From Dehalococcoidia bacterium (GTDB lineage Bacteria > Chloroflexota > Dehalococcoidia > Lucifugimonadales > UBA3495), in contig DPHC01000001.1 in NCBI GenBank assembly GCA_003523055.1, positions 4,359 through 68,358 on the forward strand: DNA of 64,000 bases. Direction: 5' to 3'. Below the pieces are notes generated by a model, which saw nothing but the letters and a program-made list of their open reading frames with translations, was not told where the DNA came from and ran no database searches. Both the position numbers and the translations under genes were made by a program. Positions 36,154-46,417 of the stretch are shown here, piece by piece; position 1 is the stretch's first letter; each line of letters begins with the position of its first letter.

Positions 36154-37830
36154 ATGAATATTCATCACATACTTATCCAAGAACTACAAAACATTTTATC
36201 TGTCTGTATTTCTGAAATGGCAAATGAACGCGGTATTCAGCCTAATGAATTGCCCAAAATAGAAATCGAAAAACCATTTAATACAGATCATGGTGATTAT
36301 GCGAGTAACATTCCGTTGAGACTCACCAAATTATTTAAAAATAACCCTTTAACATTAGCAAATGAGATCGCAAAAAAACTACCTTGTAACGCAAATTCAT
36401 TCACAGTAGAAACTGCTGCTCCAGGATTCATTAACTTTAAATTATCAGAAAATTGGGTACGCGATCAAATAAATGTAATAATTAAAGCAGGTTCTTCTTA
36501 TGGCGATTTGCCCGTAGGGAAAGGCACAAAAGTGATGATTGAATTTGTGAGTGTTAATCCTACTGGACCTGCACACGTTGGGCATGCACGGGGAGCAGTT
36601 TTAGGAAGTGCTTTAGCGAACATGATGAGCGCAGCAGGATATTCAGTTACAAGAGAATATTATATCAATGACGCAGGAAATCAGATGAATTTGTTTTATG
36701 AATCTGTTCTTGCTCGATATCATGAATTGCACGGAGAAAACTACCCATTTCCTGAAAAAGGATACCAAGGAGATTACGTAACTGGCATAGCTAAGTTGAT
36801 TCAAGAAACTTACGGTTCTTCTTTATTGAACAATAATGACATGCTTAAGATAGCTGGTGATTTTAGTAAAGGCAATATGTTAAATGTGATTTCTGAAGAT
36901 TTATCAATTCTAGGAGTTGAATTTGATAATTGGTTTAGCGAAAAATCATTATTTGACAGCGATGATTATTCTGAAACAATCTCAGAACTTAAAACAAAGC
37001 AATACTTGAAAGAAATGGATAATGCTTTATGGTTTGCATCTACTTTATTAGATGACGATAAGGATAATGTTATCGTACGAACCAATGGTGAACCTACCTA
37101 TTTTGCTTCTGATATTGCTTATCACAGAAATAAATTTGTAAAACGGAAATTTGATAGAGTTATTGATATTTGGGGAGCTGACCATCAAGGTCATATTTCC
37201 AGACTGAAAGCAGCTATGCGTGCATTACACATTGATGATTCCAAGCTAACAATTTTAATTTCACAAATGGTGACTTTAAAAAAAGGTGATGAAGTCGTGA
37301 AAGCCTCTAAACGTACCGGAGACTTTATTACCGTGCGCGACTTAGTTGATGAAGTAGGAGCCGATGCCTGCCGATATTTTTTCTTGGCACGTAGCGCTTC
37401 ATCTCAAATGGAATTTGATATGGAGCTAGCTAAAAAAACTTCTAACGAAAACCCTGTGCATTATATCCAGTACGCGCATGCCAGGATTACAAACATATTG
37501 AATTTGGCTCTTGAAAAGAACCTGGACTGGCAAAAAGGTGATATTAATTTGTTGACTAATGTGCATGAGTTAAAATTAATTAAAACATTGATTAGATTGC
37601 CTGAAGTGGTTTTACAAGTATCTGATAGTTTGGAACCTCACCATATGCCTCATTATGCTTTAGAAGTTGCATCTAGCGCTCATGCTTTCTATGAAAATTG
37701 CAGAGTGATATCATCGGATCCTGAAGAAGAGGCTATTACATTAGCTCGATTACATTTGCTGGAAGCCTCCAGAATAGTTTTTAAAAAGATACTTGATTTG
37801 ATGGGTATGTCGGCGCCAGAACGGATGTAG
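36154..37830 (+). CDS. argS: Arginyl-tRNA synthetase
   Basis: A 558-residue class I synthetase. The N-terminal Add-1 domain is present; the HIGH-like motif is PTGPAHVGHARGAV and the KMSK-like motif is KASKRTGDFITV, followed by LVDEVGADACRYFFL and the C-terminal anticodon-binding DALR domain (HYIQYAHARITNIL). The length is typical. It is divergent from the S51 gene. Confidence 0.96.
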   Translation: MNIHHILIQELQNILSVCISEMANERGIQPNELPKIEIEKPFNTDHGDYASNIPLRLTKLFKNNPLTLANEIAKKLPCNANSFTVETAAPGFINFKLSENWVRDQINVIIKAGSSYGDLPVGKGTKVMIEFVSVNPTGPAHVGHARGAVLGSALANMMSAAGYSVTREYYINDAGNQMNLFYESVLARYHELHGENYPFPEKGYQGDYVTGIAKLIQETYGSSLLNNNDMLKIAGDFSKGNMLNVISEDLSILGVEFDNWFSEKSLFDSDDYSETISELKTKQYLKEMDNALWFASTLLDDDKDNVIVRTNGEPTYFASDIAYHRNKFVKRKFDRVIDIWGADHQGHISRLKAAMRALHIDDSKLTILISQMVTLKKGDEVVKASKRTGDFITVRDLVDEVGADACRYFFLARSASSQMEFDMELAKKTSNENPVHYIQYAHARITNILNLALEKNLDWQKGDINLLTNVHELKLIKTLIRLPEVVLQVSDSLEPHHMPHYALEVASSAHAFYENCRVISSDPEEEAITLARLHLLEASRIVFKKILDLMGMSAPERM

Positions 37831-37927
37831 TTAATATCAGAAAATGCTGTTTATGGCTGTAACTAAACTTGCCGATATGTTAATCTTCAATCCGAAGGGC
37901 ACACTTTAATAAGAAGTTGTAAAATCA

Positions 37928-39709
37928 TTGAGAATATTACTCAGAATATTAATATTAACACTAGAGAATAGATGGTACCTTGTCATTAGCTATATTTCTA
38001 TGGTGCTATCAGTCATTGCAACATTGGCAATACCTAAGATACTAGGCCAGGCTGTAGATGAAATGTTATCTGAATTTGTCCACATCAATACTTTGATGTG
38101 GATGGCGATAGCTTTATTTATTTGTTGCTTGCTAAGGGGCATATTTGACTATGGTAGAACATATTGTACAGATAGTCTGTCTCAAAAAGTAACGTATAAA
38201 CTCCGAAATTTACTGTATGATAAATGGCAAAATTTAAGCTTTGCTTACCATGATAATGAACATACTGGAGATTTGATGTCTAGAGCAACGGCTGATATTG
38301 AATCAATGCGGAGATTCATAAATTTAGGCATGATCCGATCTTTGCATATTATATTTATGATCATTGTTACCACGGTGTTAATGGTACAGATAGATGTATT
38401 TTTAGCAGCTATGAGCTTGATATTTGTCCCAATTTTGGTTATTAGGGCGTCAACAATAATTTATAAACTCAGATTATTATGGGCCGAAGTTCAAGAAATT
38501 ACAGGGCAACTTATAACGATTTTACAAGAAAATTTATCTGGTATTCCAGTGGTCAAAGCCTTTGCTGCAGAGGAATATGAAAAAACCAAATTTTCAAAAA
38601 AAGCTGTCGAATTATCTGATGTCACTTTTCAATCTAATAAACTAGAAGCAAGTAACAGCTCTACTACTACTTTCTTTTTCACTTTAGGAATAGGAATAAT
38701 ATTATTTTTTGGTGGTAGCAAGGTAATTAATGGTTCATTAACCATCGGACAATTAACAGAATTTATATTCTTGTTGAATATATTGAATTTCCCAATTCGT
38801 ATGTCTGCTTGGATTATTAATAGTTTTTCTAGAGCAATACCAGCTGGAGAAAGAGTTTTTGCGGTTATTGACGAACAATCACCTGTTATAGAAAAAACTG
38901 GCGCAAATGATATGGCTAGACCTCAGGGAGCTGTTGAATTTAAAGACATTATGTTCGGATATGATAAAAACAGTTCGATATTGAAAGGTATTTCTCTCAA
39001 GGCAAAACCTGGGCAAGTAACAGCTATATTAGGTGGCCCCGGTAGTGGTAAAAGCACATTGGTTAATTTATTACCAAGGTTTTATGATCCGGACGGAGGT
39101 GACATTTTAATAGATGGACATAATATCCATGACTACACATTAGCTTCACTTAGAAACAATGTAGGGGTAGTATCCCAAGATATATTTTTGTTTGCCGATA
39201 CGATACAGAAAAATATATCTTATGGTATTGAAGATATAGATTTGGATCATATACGAGAAGTAGCCAAAGTTGCACAAATAGATGAACATATTGAGTCTCT
39301 ACCTGACAGTTACGATACATGGGTAGGAGAAAGGGGCTCTACATTATCTGGAGGTCAGCGTCAACGACTGGCAATTGCTAGAACTTTATTAATGGATCCG
39401 CCAGTTTTGATTTTGGACGATTCCACTTCTAGTGTCGATGTAGAAACAGAATTTAAAATACGAGAAGCAATGAAAAATGTTATGGCAAACAGAACCACAT
39501 TTGTAATTGCCCACAGATTGAGCACCGTTAGAGACGCTGATTATATTATAGTGCTAGATAAAGGCCAAATTATTGAACAGGGTAATCATGAGGATTTATA
39601 TAAATTGGATGGCGAATACAAAAAAATATATGACTATCAATATAGCACCGAAACTGACATTATGTTGGATGCAGATGTAGAACCAGAGAAAGGGAAGGGT
39701 ACATTATGA
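37928..39709 (+). CDS. ABC exporter half, degenerate-site subunit
   Basis: A 593-residue ABC exporter: six TM helices (about residues 1-310) with NLSFAYHDNEHTGDLMSRAT, then an NBD with Walker A LGGPGSGKST, Q-loop VSQDIFLFADT, signature LSGGQRQRLAIARTL and Walker B VLILDDSTSSVD. The usual catalytic Glu after Walker B is Asp, as in the non-catalytic site of heterodimeric exporters such as TM287/288 and BmrCD. Translation starts at TTG (37928). The stop overlaps the ATG of the partner (ATGA), so the two are co-translated. The substrate is unknown. Confidence 0.92.
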   Translation: MRILLRILILTLENRWYLVISYISMVLSVIATLAIPKILGQAVDEMLSEFVHINTLMWMAIALFICCLLRGIFDYGRTYCTDSLSQKVTYKLRNLLYDKWQNLSFAYHDNEHTGDLMSRATADIESMRRFINLGMIRSLHIIFMIIVTTVLMVQIDVFLAAMSLIFVPILVIRASTIIYKLRLLWAEVQEITGQLITILQENLSGIPVVKAFAAEEYEKTKFSKKAVELSDVTFQSNKLEASNSSTTTFFFTLGIGIILFFGGSKVINGSLTIGQLTEFIFLLNILNFPIRMSAWIINSFSRAIPAGERVFAVIDEQSPVIEKTGANDMARPQGAVEFKDIMFGYDKNSSILKGISLKAKPGQVTAILGGPGSGKSTLVNLLPRFYDPDGGDILIDGHNIHDYTLASLRNNVGVVSQDIFLFADTIQKNISYGIEDIDLDHIREVAKVAQIDEHIESLPDSYDTWVGERGSTLSGGQRQRLAIARTLLMDPPVLILDDSTSSVDVETEFKIREAMKNVMANRTTFVIAHRLSTVRDADYIIVLDKGQIIEQGNHEDLYKLDGEYKKIYDYQYSTETDIMLDADVEPEKGKGTL

Positions 39710-41553
39710 GACAAGGAGGAATGGGTTTCTCCATGAACAGCACTCAACAACGTACAGGAGGAGCTGGTTCAATGGTTTCTGCTTCAGAAGATGAACTAGG
39801 CAGAATTTACGACGGCAAAGTAGTCCTACGATTGTTTAGTTATGTAGGTTACTACAAATCTTGGGCATTTTTCAGCTTGGCTTGTGTTTTAATATATACA
39901 GGTGCTACGGTTTGCATTCCCTTGATAGTCAAGTGGGGTATTGATTCCAATATCAAACCCTTTATAGGAACTGGACAAACTGACAATTTAATACTGGTTA
40001 TCACAGTTTTTATCATGGTAAGTATAGTACATTACCTTTCGAACTACTTACAGTTTTTGGGAATATCAAAGGTAGGCCAAGGGATTTTGTATTCCATGAG
40101 GACGCATTTATTTGATCATTTGCAATCTCTGTCACCTTCATTTTTTGATAAAACAGAAGTAGGCAGAATTATGTCGCGTGTGCAAAACGATATATTGCAA
40201 CTCCAAGAAACTTTTTCTTTATTAGTTTTGACTTTAGCAGATGTTCTGAGTTTGCTGGGTATAGTGACTATGATGTCCTTGTTGTCCTGGAAATTATCCT
40301 TAATAACTTTTGCAGTCATCCCAGTTTTGTTTTTTCTTATGGCATTTTGGCAGAAATTTGCAAAAAAATCTTTTATAAGAATTCGAACAGCTATTGCTAT
40401 GGTTAACGGTTCTTTAAATGAAAATTTATCTGGAGTTCGTGTAGTACAGAGTTTTAATAGGCAAAACGTGAATATGGATCGTTTTGATGAATTGAACCAT
40501 GAACATCTGGACGCTAATATACAGGCTGCAAAATATTCAGGAGGTGTCCAACCTCTAGTTGAAGGACTTACTGGAGTTTCGATAGGCTTTGTGATTGTTG
40601 TTGGGGGATGGTGGGTGTATACCGATGCCATTGAAGTCGGGGTGTTAGTAGCATTTGTACTGTTTATACAGAGATTTTTTGATCCCATAAGAAACTTAAC
40701 TATGCAGTACACTCAACTACAGAGATCTATGGCATCAGGAGTTAGAATATTCCAGTTATTAGATGTGGAATCAGAAATTAAAGACAAACCGGATGCAATG
40801 GATATGCCTCCTGTTAAAGGCAAAGTGGAATTTAAAAACGTGTATTTTCATTACAATTCAAATGTGCCGGTATTGAAAAATATAGATTTTGAAATAACCG
40901 CTGGCCAAACAATCGCATTAGTTGGACCGACTGGAGCTGGTAAAAGTACTATTATTAATTTGTTATCTAGATTTTATGATGTAATTGAAGGCGAAATATT
41001 GATCGATGGTATTGATATTCGTGATGTAAAACGAGCGTCATTGGTTAGCCAGACAAGCATGGTTTTACAACAACCTTATCTTATTTCTGGGACTGTTAGA
41101 GAGAATATAAAATACTGTCATGAATACGTGACCAATGACACGGTTATTGAATCTTCTAAATTGGTTGGCATTCATTCCTTTATTGAAAGCTTACCACAGG
41201 GTTATGACACCGTTCTGTATGAAAGAGGAGCAAATTTAAGTATAGGTCAGAGGCAACTAATCTCATTTGCTAGAGCCATAGCAGCTGATCCTAGAATATT
41301 AATTTTAGATGAAGCAACTTCTAACGTAGATACCCAATCAGACATAATGATTCAGGAAGCCCTAAAGAACGTGCTGAAAGATCGTACGGCATTTATTATT
41401 GCCCATAGGCTGTCTACAATACGTAATGTGGATCGGATTTTAGTTATAAATGATGGAATGATTCAAGAATCTGGCACTCATACTGAACTTATTAACAGTA
41501 AAGGTTTTTATTACCACTTGAATCAAATAAACATGTCTTTACAGAAAGGGTAA
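39706..41553 (+). CDS. ABC exporter half, catalytic-site subunit
   Basis: A 615-residue partner of the preceding gene. It has a longer N-terminus (about 45 residues before TM1), six TM helices, Walker A VGPTGAGKST, Q-loop VLQQPYLISGT, and Walker B ILILDEATSNVD with the catalytic Glu intact. The signature is LSIGQRQ instead of LSGGQ; this combines with the partner's Asp-type Walker B to make one degenerate ATP site, the usual design of heterodimeric exporters. The gene start overlaps the previous stop by 4 nt. Confidence 0.92.
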   Translation: MRQGGMGFSMNSTQQRTGGAGSMVSASEDELGRIYDGKVVLRLFSYVGYYKSWAFFSLACVLIYTGATVCIPLIVKWGIDSNIKPFIGTGQTDNLILVITVFIMVSIVHYLSNYLQFLGISKVGQGILYSMRTHLFDHLQSLSPSFFDKTEVGRIMSRVQNDILQLQETFSLLVLTLADVLSLLGIVTMMSLLSWKLSLITFAVIPVLFFLMAFWQKFAKKSFIRIRTAIAMVNGSLNENLSGVRVVQSFNRQNVNMDRFDELNHEHLDANIQAAKYSGGVQPLVEGLTGVSIGFVIVVGGWWVYTDAIEVGVLVAFVLFIQRFFDPIRNLTMQYTQLQRSMASGVRIFQLLDVESEIKDKPDAMDMPPVKGKVEFKNVYFHYNSNVPVLKNIDFEITAGQTIALVGPTGAGKSTIINLLSRFYDVIEGEILIDGIDIRDVKRASLVSQTSMVLQQPYLISGTVRENIKYCHEYVTNDTVIESSKLVGIHSFIESLPQGYDTVLYERGANLSIGQRQLISFARAIAADPRILILDEATSNVDTQSDIMIQEALKNVLKDRTAFIIAHRLSTIRNVDRILVINDGMIQESGTHTELINSKGFYYHLNQINMSLQKG

Positions 41554-41556
41554 TAA

Positions 41557-42489
41557 TCAGTTTCCTTCCACCCATGATTTTATGAGATGATGAGCGATTG
41601 CAAGAGGTGCAGGAACATTTAGATTAGGATTTTCTTTATTTAGAGCCATTTTCACTTCTTCTCGAGTGAACCACTTTACGGAAATCATTTCTTCTTTGTC
41701 CATATTGATTTGGGTTGTTTTCGCTTCAGCATGACATCCAATCATTAGCGAATTTGGGAAAGGCCAAGGTTGAGATGAATGATATGTTACATTTTTTACT
41801 TCAAGTCCTGCCTCTTCCATGACTTCACGTGCCACGGCCTCTTCTATAGACTCTCCTTGATCCATAAAACCTGCCAAGGCGGAATAAGTATTAGTTTGAG
41901 ATAGTCTGCCTTGGGATTGCCCTAGTAGACACCTGTCTCCATCTGTTACAACCATTATGATTACTGGATCAGTTCTTGGGAAGGTTTCGTTTTTACAAGA
42001 AGCGCAACGGAGAACCTGCCCCCCTCTATATATATTATTATCATTCCCACATACTGAACAAAACTTATTTTTGTTGTGCCAATTGATTTGAATACGGGCT
42101 TGAGCTATTATTCCCATATCTTCCGGGCTGAGAAAAGTGCCACAGGTTCGAGCATCAATGAACTCTGAATGTGATTGAGAAGCTAATTGTGTTGCTTCAT
42201 CTTCAATGACGCTTATTGCAAAGTAGCAGGCAGAGTCATCAAACCCTAGTAATACAGGCTGAGATACTATTTCTAATTTACAAGCTTCTACCTGTTGTAA
42301 CCATAATATTTGTTTTGTTCCATTACTTTCTTCTATGAGTATATTTAACTCATTAGTCACCAAGTATTTACTAGTAGGATTGTTCTGTTTTTCTTTGATC
42401 CACTGTTCGTCTCGGCGTTCAGCTTCTCCTCTATTGAGAGGGTTTTGAGAAAAAACATGTTTGAATTTGGAAATTGAGTCTGTATTCAT
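41557..42489 (-). CDS. nudC: NADH pyrophosphatase / NAD-cap hydrolase
   Basis: A 310-residue Nudix hydrolase that cleaves NAD(H), and in E. coli also de-caps NAD-RNA. The zinc ribbon is CSVCGNDN with CASCKNETFP; the Nudix box is GFMDQGESIEEAVAREVMEE followed by AGL, and the NudC signature SQPWPFPNSLM is present. An N-terminal domain (about 1-150) precedes the zinc ribbon, as usual. It converges with the ABC exporter gene with 3 nt between stops. Confidence 0.93.
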   Translation of the reverse strand: MNTDSISKFKHVFSQNPLNRGEAERRDEQWIKEKQNNPTSKYLVTNELNILIEESNGTKQILWLQQVEACKLEIVSQPVLLGFDDSACYFAISVIEDEATQLASQSHSEFIDARTCGTFLSPEDMGIIAQARIQINWHNKNKFCSVCGNDNNIYRGGQVLRCASCKNETFPRTDPVIIMVVTDGDRCLLGQSQGRLSQTNTYSALAGFMDQGESIEEAVAREVMEEAGLEVKNVTYHSSQPWPFPNSLMIGCHAEAKTTQINMDKEEMISVKWFTREEVKMALNKENPNLNVPAPLAIAHHLIKSWVEGN

Positions 42490-42592
42490 ATTATTATCAC
42501 TTCAGTTATTATTTAGGTACGATACTTTAAAATTATGCAGTTTTCAATATTTCTTGCAAATTGAGAAATTAATTTATATTTATACTTGGAAC

Positions 42593-43861
42593 TTATTTTT
42601 CAATATCTATAGGCTGTCTAACCAATGGAGATAGTATGAATAGTAACGCTATTAGTATAATACCTAATGTACCATTTATGCTCACGGCAGCAGTGACACC
42701 GAAATGGCTAGCCCAGAATCCTATTATTAATCCTCCCATTGAACAGAATCCAATGCACTGTCCAAGAGTTCCTAACACAGCCCCTCTATGCTTCAGATCT
42801 GTTTGAACAAGTACAATAGAAGTCTGCATAGAGCTAAATAATGAATTACCTAGTCCACCTATAAATAGACATAAGTATGATAATAAATACACATCAGAAA
42901 GTGAAAATAATAATGCAGCGAGCAATTGCATGAATATACCTGTGATGAAAAGGCGACCCTGATATCTAATGTTGCCCAGTGTTGACAGCATTAGAGCACC
43001 GACTAGAGTGCCTGCCCCTAATGCCGAGATTAATAACCCTGTCAGGAAAGGTCCTGCATTCAGGTGTTCTTCGGCTATTACTGGATAGATACCTTCAGCG
43101 CTGAAAGCAAGGCCGTTATAAATAATACTTCCAATGAACACTCCAAGGATCATCTTATGGCTGAATCCAATTTTTATTCCTGTAGCAATAGATGTTTTGA
43201 TGTCTCGGATGTTTATTTTAGTGACTGTATATTGAAATTTGAGCAATGATACAAAAATTAGCGATGATGTGTAAAAAATTAATATTAATATCATAGCACC
43301 CGTATAATTTAATATCGCGATGAGGGTTCCTGCAAATAAAGGTCCTGCAAGTTTCCCGAAGGTATTGGTAATTATTTCTAATGACATGGCACTGGACATA
43401 TTCTCCGATGTAGCAACATCGTGTATGGATGTTCTCCGAGCTGCAAAATCCATGGTATAACATAGACCCAGTCCAAAAGATAATATTTGAAGATGCCATA
43501 CAGAAATTGTATTTGAGATTAAAAGTACTATGATAATTAGTGCAATTAATGCACTGCTACCTCTCGTTGACATCATTAAAAGTTTTCGATTTAAATGATC
43601 TGATAAAAAGCCTGAAACAGGAGCAAAAAGAAGCATCGGTATCCAGCGTAATACAAATAAACTTGCCACATGGAATGCAGATCCAGATATATCAAATATG
43701 AGTAATGCCAGAATTAATGCATCGCCCCATCGGGAAATATTGTCAAAACACCCTGAAATCCATAGGAATCGGAAATTTGGTATTATAATTAATGTCTTAA
43801 TAGGTGTTTTGGGTGTTTTGATTACTCTAGTCATATTAGAAGTCAAAAAGAATCTTAACAT
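42593..43861 (-). CDS. MFS transporter, EntS/MFS_3-like
   Basis: A 422-residue major facilitator with about 12 TM helices. The pattern FRFLWISGCFDNISRWGDAL and VLRWIPMLLFAPVSGFLSDH, then AARRTSIHDVATSENMSSAM, is typical of the MFS_3 enterobactin-exporter-like/macrolide-exporter group. It is probably an efflux carrier for an unknown compound. The start is uncertain: ATG at 43861 or 43834, neither with a clear RBS. Confidence 0.82.
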   Translation of the reverse strand: MLRFFLTSNMTRVIKTPKTPIKTLIIIPNFRFLWISGCFDNISRWGDALILALLIFDISGSAFHVASLFVLRWIPMLLFAPVSGFLSDHLNRKLLMMSTRGSSALIALIIIVLLISNTISVWHLQILSFGLGLCYTMDFAARRTSIHDVATSENMSSAMSLEIITNTFGKLAGPLFAGTLIAILNYTGAMILILIFYTSSLIFVSLLKFQYTVTKINIRDIKTSIATGIKIGFSHKMILGVFIGSIIYNGLAFSAEGIYPVIAEEHLNAGPFLTGLLISALGAGTLVGALMLSTLGNIRYQGRLFITGIFMQLLAALLFSLSDVYLLSYLCLFIGGLGNSLFSSMQTSIVLVQTDLKHRGAVLGTLGQCIGFCSMGGLIIGFWASHFGVTAAVSINGTLGIILIALLFILSPLVRQPIDIEK

Positions 43862-43940
43862 AATAATATGTATATTGGATTAATTGATACCTCTGAAAAT
43901 TACCATAATGTTTAAGTATCATTTGGGAGTTTTGTAATTC

Positions 43941-44249
43941 ATGTTAAATCATAAAGGTTTACGCTGGGGATATGTATTTTTATCTGCCGCATTGCATGTC
44001 TCTGGCGAAGATATTGAGGCGCTGATGCGTGAAGCAGTAGAAATGTTTTTAAATGGAGAAAAAGCAAGAGAAGTGAATGGTTATAATTTCGAAGGAACGC
44101 TATCAACACAAAATAAGTATGAATTAATTGGATCGATAGGAGGCCAACGATTTGACGCTGATTTGGAAACTGAAAATGGTAAAGATAAAGCATCCTTTTT
44201 AGTTAGCGAACAAACCAACGGGATTGGATCCTCTATATCAATGAATTGA
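43941..44249 (+). CDS. Hypothetical 102-residue protein
   Basis: An ORF reading MLNHKGLRWGYVFLSAALHV at the start, then EDIEALMREAVEMFLNGEKA and a polar C-terminal half. A weak GGGAG lies 12 nt upstream. It sits between two leftward genes, converging with the SDR gene (5 nt between stops). The amino-acid composition looks coding but no family is recognised. Confidence 0.5.
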   Translation: MLNHKGLRWGYVFLSAALHVSGEDIEALMREAVEMFLNGEKAREVNGYNFEGTLSTQNKYELIGSIGGQRFDADLETENGKDKASFLVSEQTNGIGSSISMN

Positions 44250-44254
44250 TACAA

Positions 44255-45052
44255 TTAATTCATAAAATACCCACCGCTTACATTAATGGATTGCCCAGTA
44301 ATATTTTCCGAGTAGTCAGAAGCTAGAAAAACAGCTAAATTCCCGATGTCTCGAGGCTCTTGAGGCCGTCCTAAGGGGATTTTTTCAGATACATAGTCAA
44401 GAAATAATGCTTTTGAGTCTTTCTCAGTTGGGTTAGGACTCATAGCCCTTCTATTACCAATTCTTTCCCAGATAGGAGTCCATAACAGGCCTGGGCATAT
44501 GGCGTTTACATTGATATTATATGGCGCTAACTGAAATGCTTGAGATTGAGTTAAACTGATGACGCTAGCTTTTGATACGTTATATGGGGGATTTCTATCT
44601 GAACCCAGTCGTCCGGCAATAGACGCTATGTTTATAACTTTACCTTGCCGATTTACTTTCATAGACTCGCTTACAGCTTGGGTCATTTTAGCGATACCTT
44701 TTACATTAATGGAAAATACTAAATCCCAATCTTCTTCGTTAGGTACTGTTCGTAGCTCCCAGTCTTTTGCTCCAACTGTTCCTGCATTGTTTACGAGAAT
44801 ATCTATTTTGCCATGTTCATGCATGATATTTCCTATGCATTGCTCTATTGAATCAGCATTTGTAACATCTAATTCCGCTACATGCGCTAAGTGTCCAGAG
44901 TCAGTTAAGTGGTCGGCAATAATTTGCGCATTTGGTATGTTAATGTCAGCTATAATGACTTGTGCTCCATGGTGAGCTAGGCGATTAGCAATGCCAGCTC
45001 CAATCCCACTAGCAGCTCCTGTGACGAGTGCTATATTATTGGTTAAATCCAT
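44255..45052 (-). CDS. SDR-family oxidoreductase
   Basis: A 265-residue short-chain dehydrogenase. The NAD(P) site is VTGAASGIGAGIANRL with DIN after the second strand, suggesting NAD preference. NNAGTVGAKD follows, and the active site is intact: Ser in NIASIAGRLG and PPYNVSKASV (YxxxK). The ATG at 45052 has GAGGA upstream; the longer ORF start at 45070 has none. The substrate is a secondary alcohol or ketone, not identifiable. Confidence 0.9.
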   Translation of the reverse strand: MDLTNNIALVTGAASGIGAGIANRLAHHGAQVIIADINIPNAQIIADHLTDSGHLAHVAELDVTNADSIEQCIGNIMHEHGKIDILVNNAGTVGAKDWELRTVPNEEDWDLVFSINVKGIAKMTQAVSESMKVNRQGKVINIASIAGRLGSDRNPPYNVSKASVISLTQSQAFQLAPYNINVNAICPGLLWTPIWERIGNRRAMSPNPTEKDSKALFLDYVSEKIPLGRPQEPRDIGNLAVFLASDYSENITGQSINVSGGYFMN

Positions 45053-45230
45053 AATGTTCCTCGATTGCAATCAACTGTAATACTGTCTTACTGTTTTATA
45101 TGATTTTTGATGATATTTCAAATAATTACATACTTATTTCTGTAATTTACCTCCAGTTACCTATAAATATTATATATGTGGTATATTTCAGCCATGGTTG
45201 TTTATCAAGGAATTACAGGAGTAGAATCGT

Positions 45231-45554
45231 ATGTATTTGATTAGAAGAATCTATAAAACAAAACCTGGGCAGGCTAGAAAAGTAGCATCATTAGTACATA
45301 AGCAGGCACAAATTTATCGAGACGCTGGTCAACGACCAGAGTTCAAAGTGTATTTTAATGGATACACTATGCCAGGGGAGCAAGATGTCGTTTGCTTGGA
45401 ATGGGCTGACGAAACAATCCAATCCCCTATGAGAGAAGGCAACGATTTGCCTGAAGAAGCTTTGTCAGTAGGCCAAGAAGTAAGACAATATATAGAAGGG
45501 CAACGCCTTGAGTTTTTTGAATTATTGACAGAATATAAAATTATTGGCAAGTAA
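45231..45554 (+). CDS. Hypothetical dimeric alpha/beta-barrel protein
   Basis: A 107-residue protein beginning MYLIRRIYKTKPGQARKVAS, a pattern common in NIPSNAP/ABM-like dimeric alpha-beta barrels (beta-strand, then a helix with PGQ, then VYFNGYTMPGEQDVVCLEWA). AGGAG 8 nt upstream supports the ATG. It is 43 nt upstream of an SDR gene on the same strand and probably co-transcribed. Function is not known; the fold assignment is by eye. Confidence 0.6.
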   Translation: MYLIRRIYKTKPGQARKVASLVHKQAQIYRDAGQRPEFKVYFNGYTMPGEQDVVCLEWADETIQSPMREGNDLPEEALSVGQEVRQYIEGQRLEFFELLTEYKIIGK

Positions 45555-45597
45555 ATATTTATCATGGCCGAGAATAGTGTCATAGAGAGGAGGAATT

Positions 45598-46416
45598 ATG
45601 GATTTTGGACTAAAAGGTAAAAGAGCGTTTATAGGAGGTGGAGGTAGAGGTATTGGTAAGGCAATAGCTATCGAATTAGCCAAAGAAGGAGTAGACCTTG
45701 TAATCGCTTCAAGAACTATAGAACAATTAGAGCAAACAGCAGATGAAATAAAATCAATATCTGGCACTAAAGTTTATCCTCTTAGGCTCGATGTGACTGA
45801 CACTAATCAAGTCAATGATGTATTTTTACAAGCGGAAGAGTTATTAGGCGGATTAGATATTCTTGTTAATAGTGCATCTTTGCCTGGGGGTTCTCCCACT
45901 GCAATCGGGTATATTGAAGCACTAGACGAAACAGAGTTAATGAATGATTTTGATGTTAAATTTGTGGGCGCATTAAGATGTAGCAGAGCCGCTATACCAT
46001 TATTAAAAAAACAAGAATGGGGTCGTATAATCAATATAAGTGGCGCGAATGCTAGAAACGCTGGTAATTTGAGCGGAGGAGCCAGAAATGTTTCATTAGT
46101 ACATATGACTAAGACTTTATCAACTCAATTAGGTCAATTTGGCATTACAGTTAATTGTATTCACCCAGGAACTACTAGAACAGAAAGAACCGCTGATTTG
46201 TTAAGCTCACGAGGAGAAGAATTAGGCCTTACGGCAGACGAGATGGAACTTAAGGATTTTGAAATGGGATCTCGTACAGGTAATGCTATTTGTAGGATGG
46301 TAGATGCCTCAGAAATAGCTTATTTGACAGTATTCCTTGCATCAAATAAATCTTGGTCTGTGACAGGTGAAGTCATTACTGCTACTGGAGGATCAGGGAA
46401 TGCAGTTTATTATTAA
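45598..46416 (+). CDS. SDR-like protein without the YxxxK motif
   Basis: A 272-residue short-chain dehydrogenase fold: glycine-rich FIGGGGRGIGKAIAIELAKE, RLDVTD, ILVNSASLPGG and INISGANARNAG. At the place of YxxxK the sequence is SGGARNVSLVHMTKTL, with Gly for Tyr and Asn for Lys. An intact cofactor site with a degenerate catalytic site suggests either a different chemistry or a regulatory subunit. GAGAGGAGG upstream sets the ATG. It follows the 45231 gene in an apparent operon and converges with DUF368, 1 nt between stops. Confidence 0.85.
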   Translation: MDFGLKGKRAFIGGGGRGIGKAIAIELAKEGVDLVIASRTIEQLEQTADEIKSISGTKVYPLRLDVTDTNQVNDVFLQAEELLGGLDILVNSASLPGGSPTAIGYIEALDETELMNDFDVKFVGALRCSRAAIPLLKKQEWGRIINISGANARNAGNLSGGARNVSLVHMTKTLSTQLGQFGITVNCIHPGTTRTERTADLLSSRGEELGLTADEMELKDFEMGSRTGNAICRMVDASEIAYLTVFLASNKSWSVTGEVITATGGSGNAVYY

Positions 46417-46417
46417 T

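Noticed and set aside
43064..43249. ORFs inside MFS and other genes on the opposite strand
   Set aside because: They lie within well-supported genes and have no family motifs; they are shadows of the coding strand.
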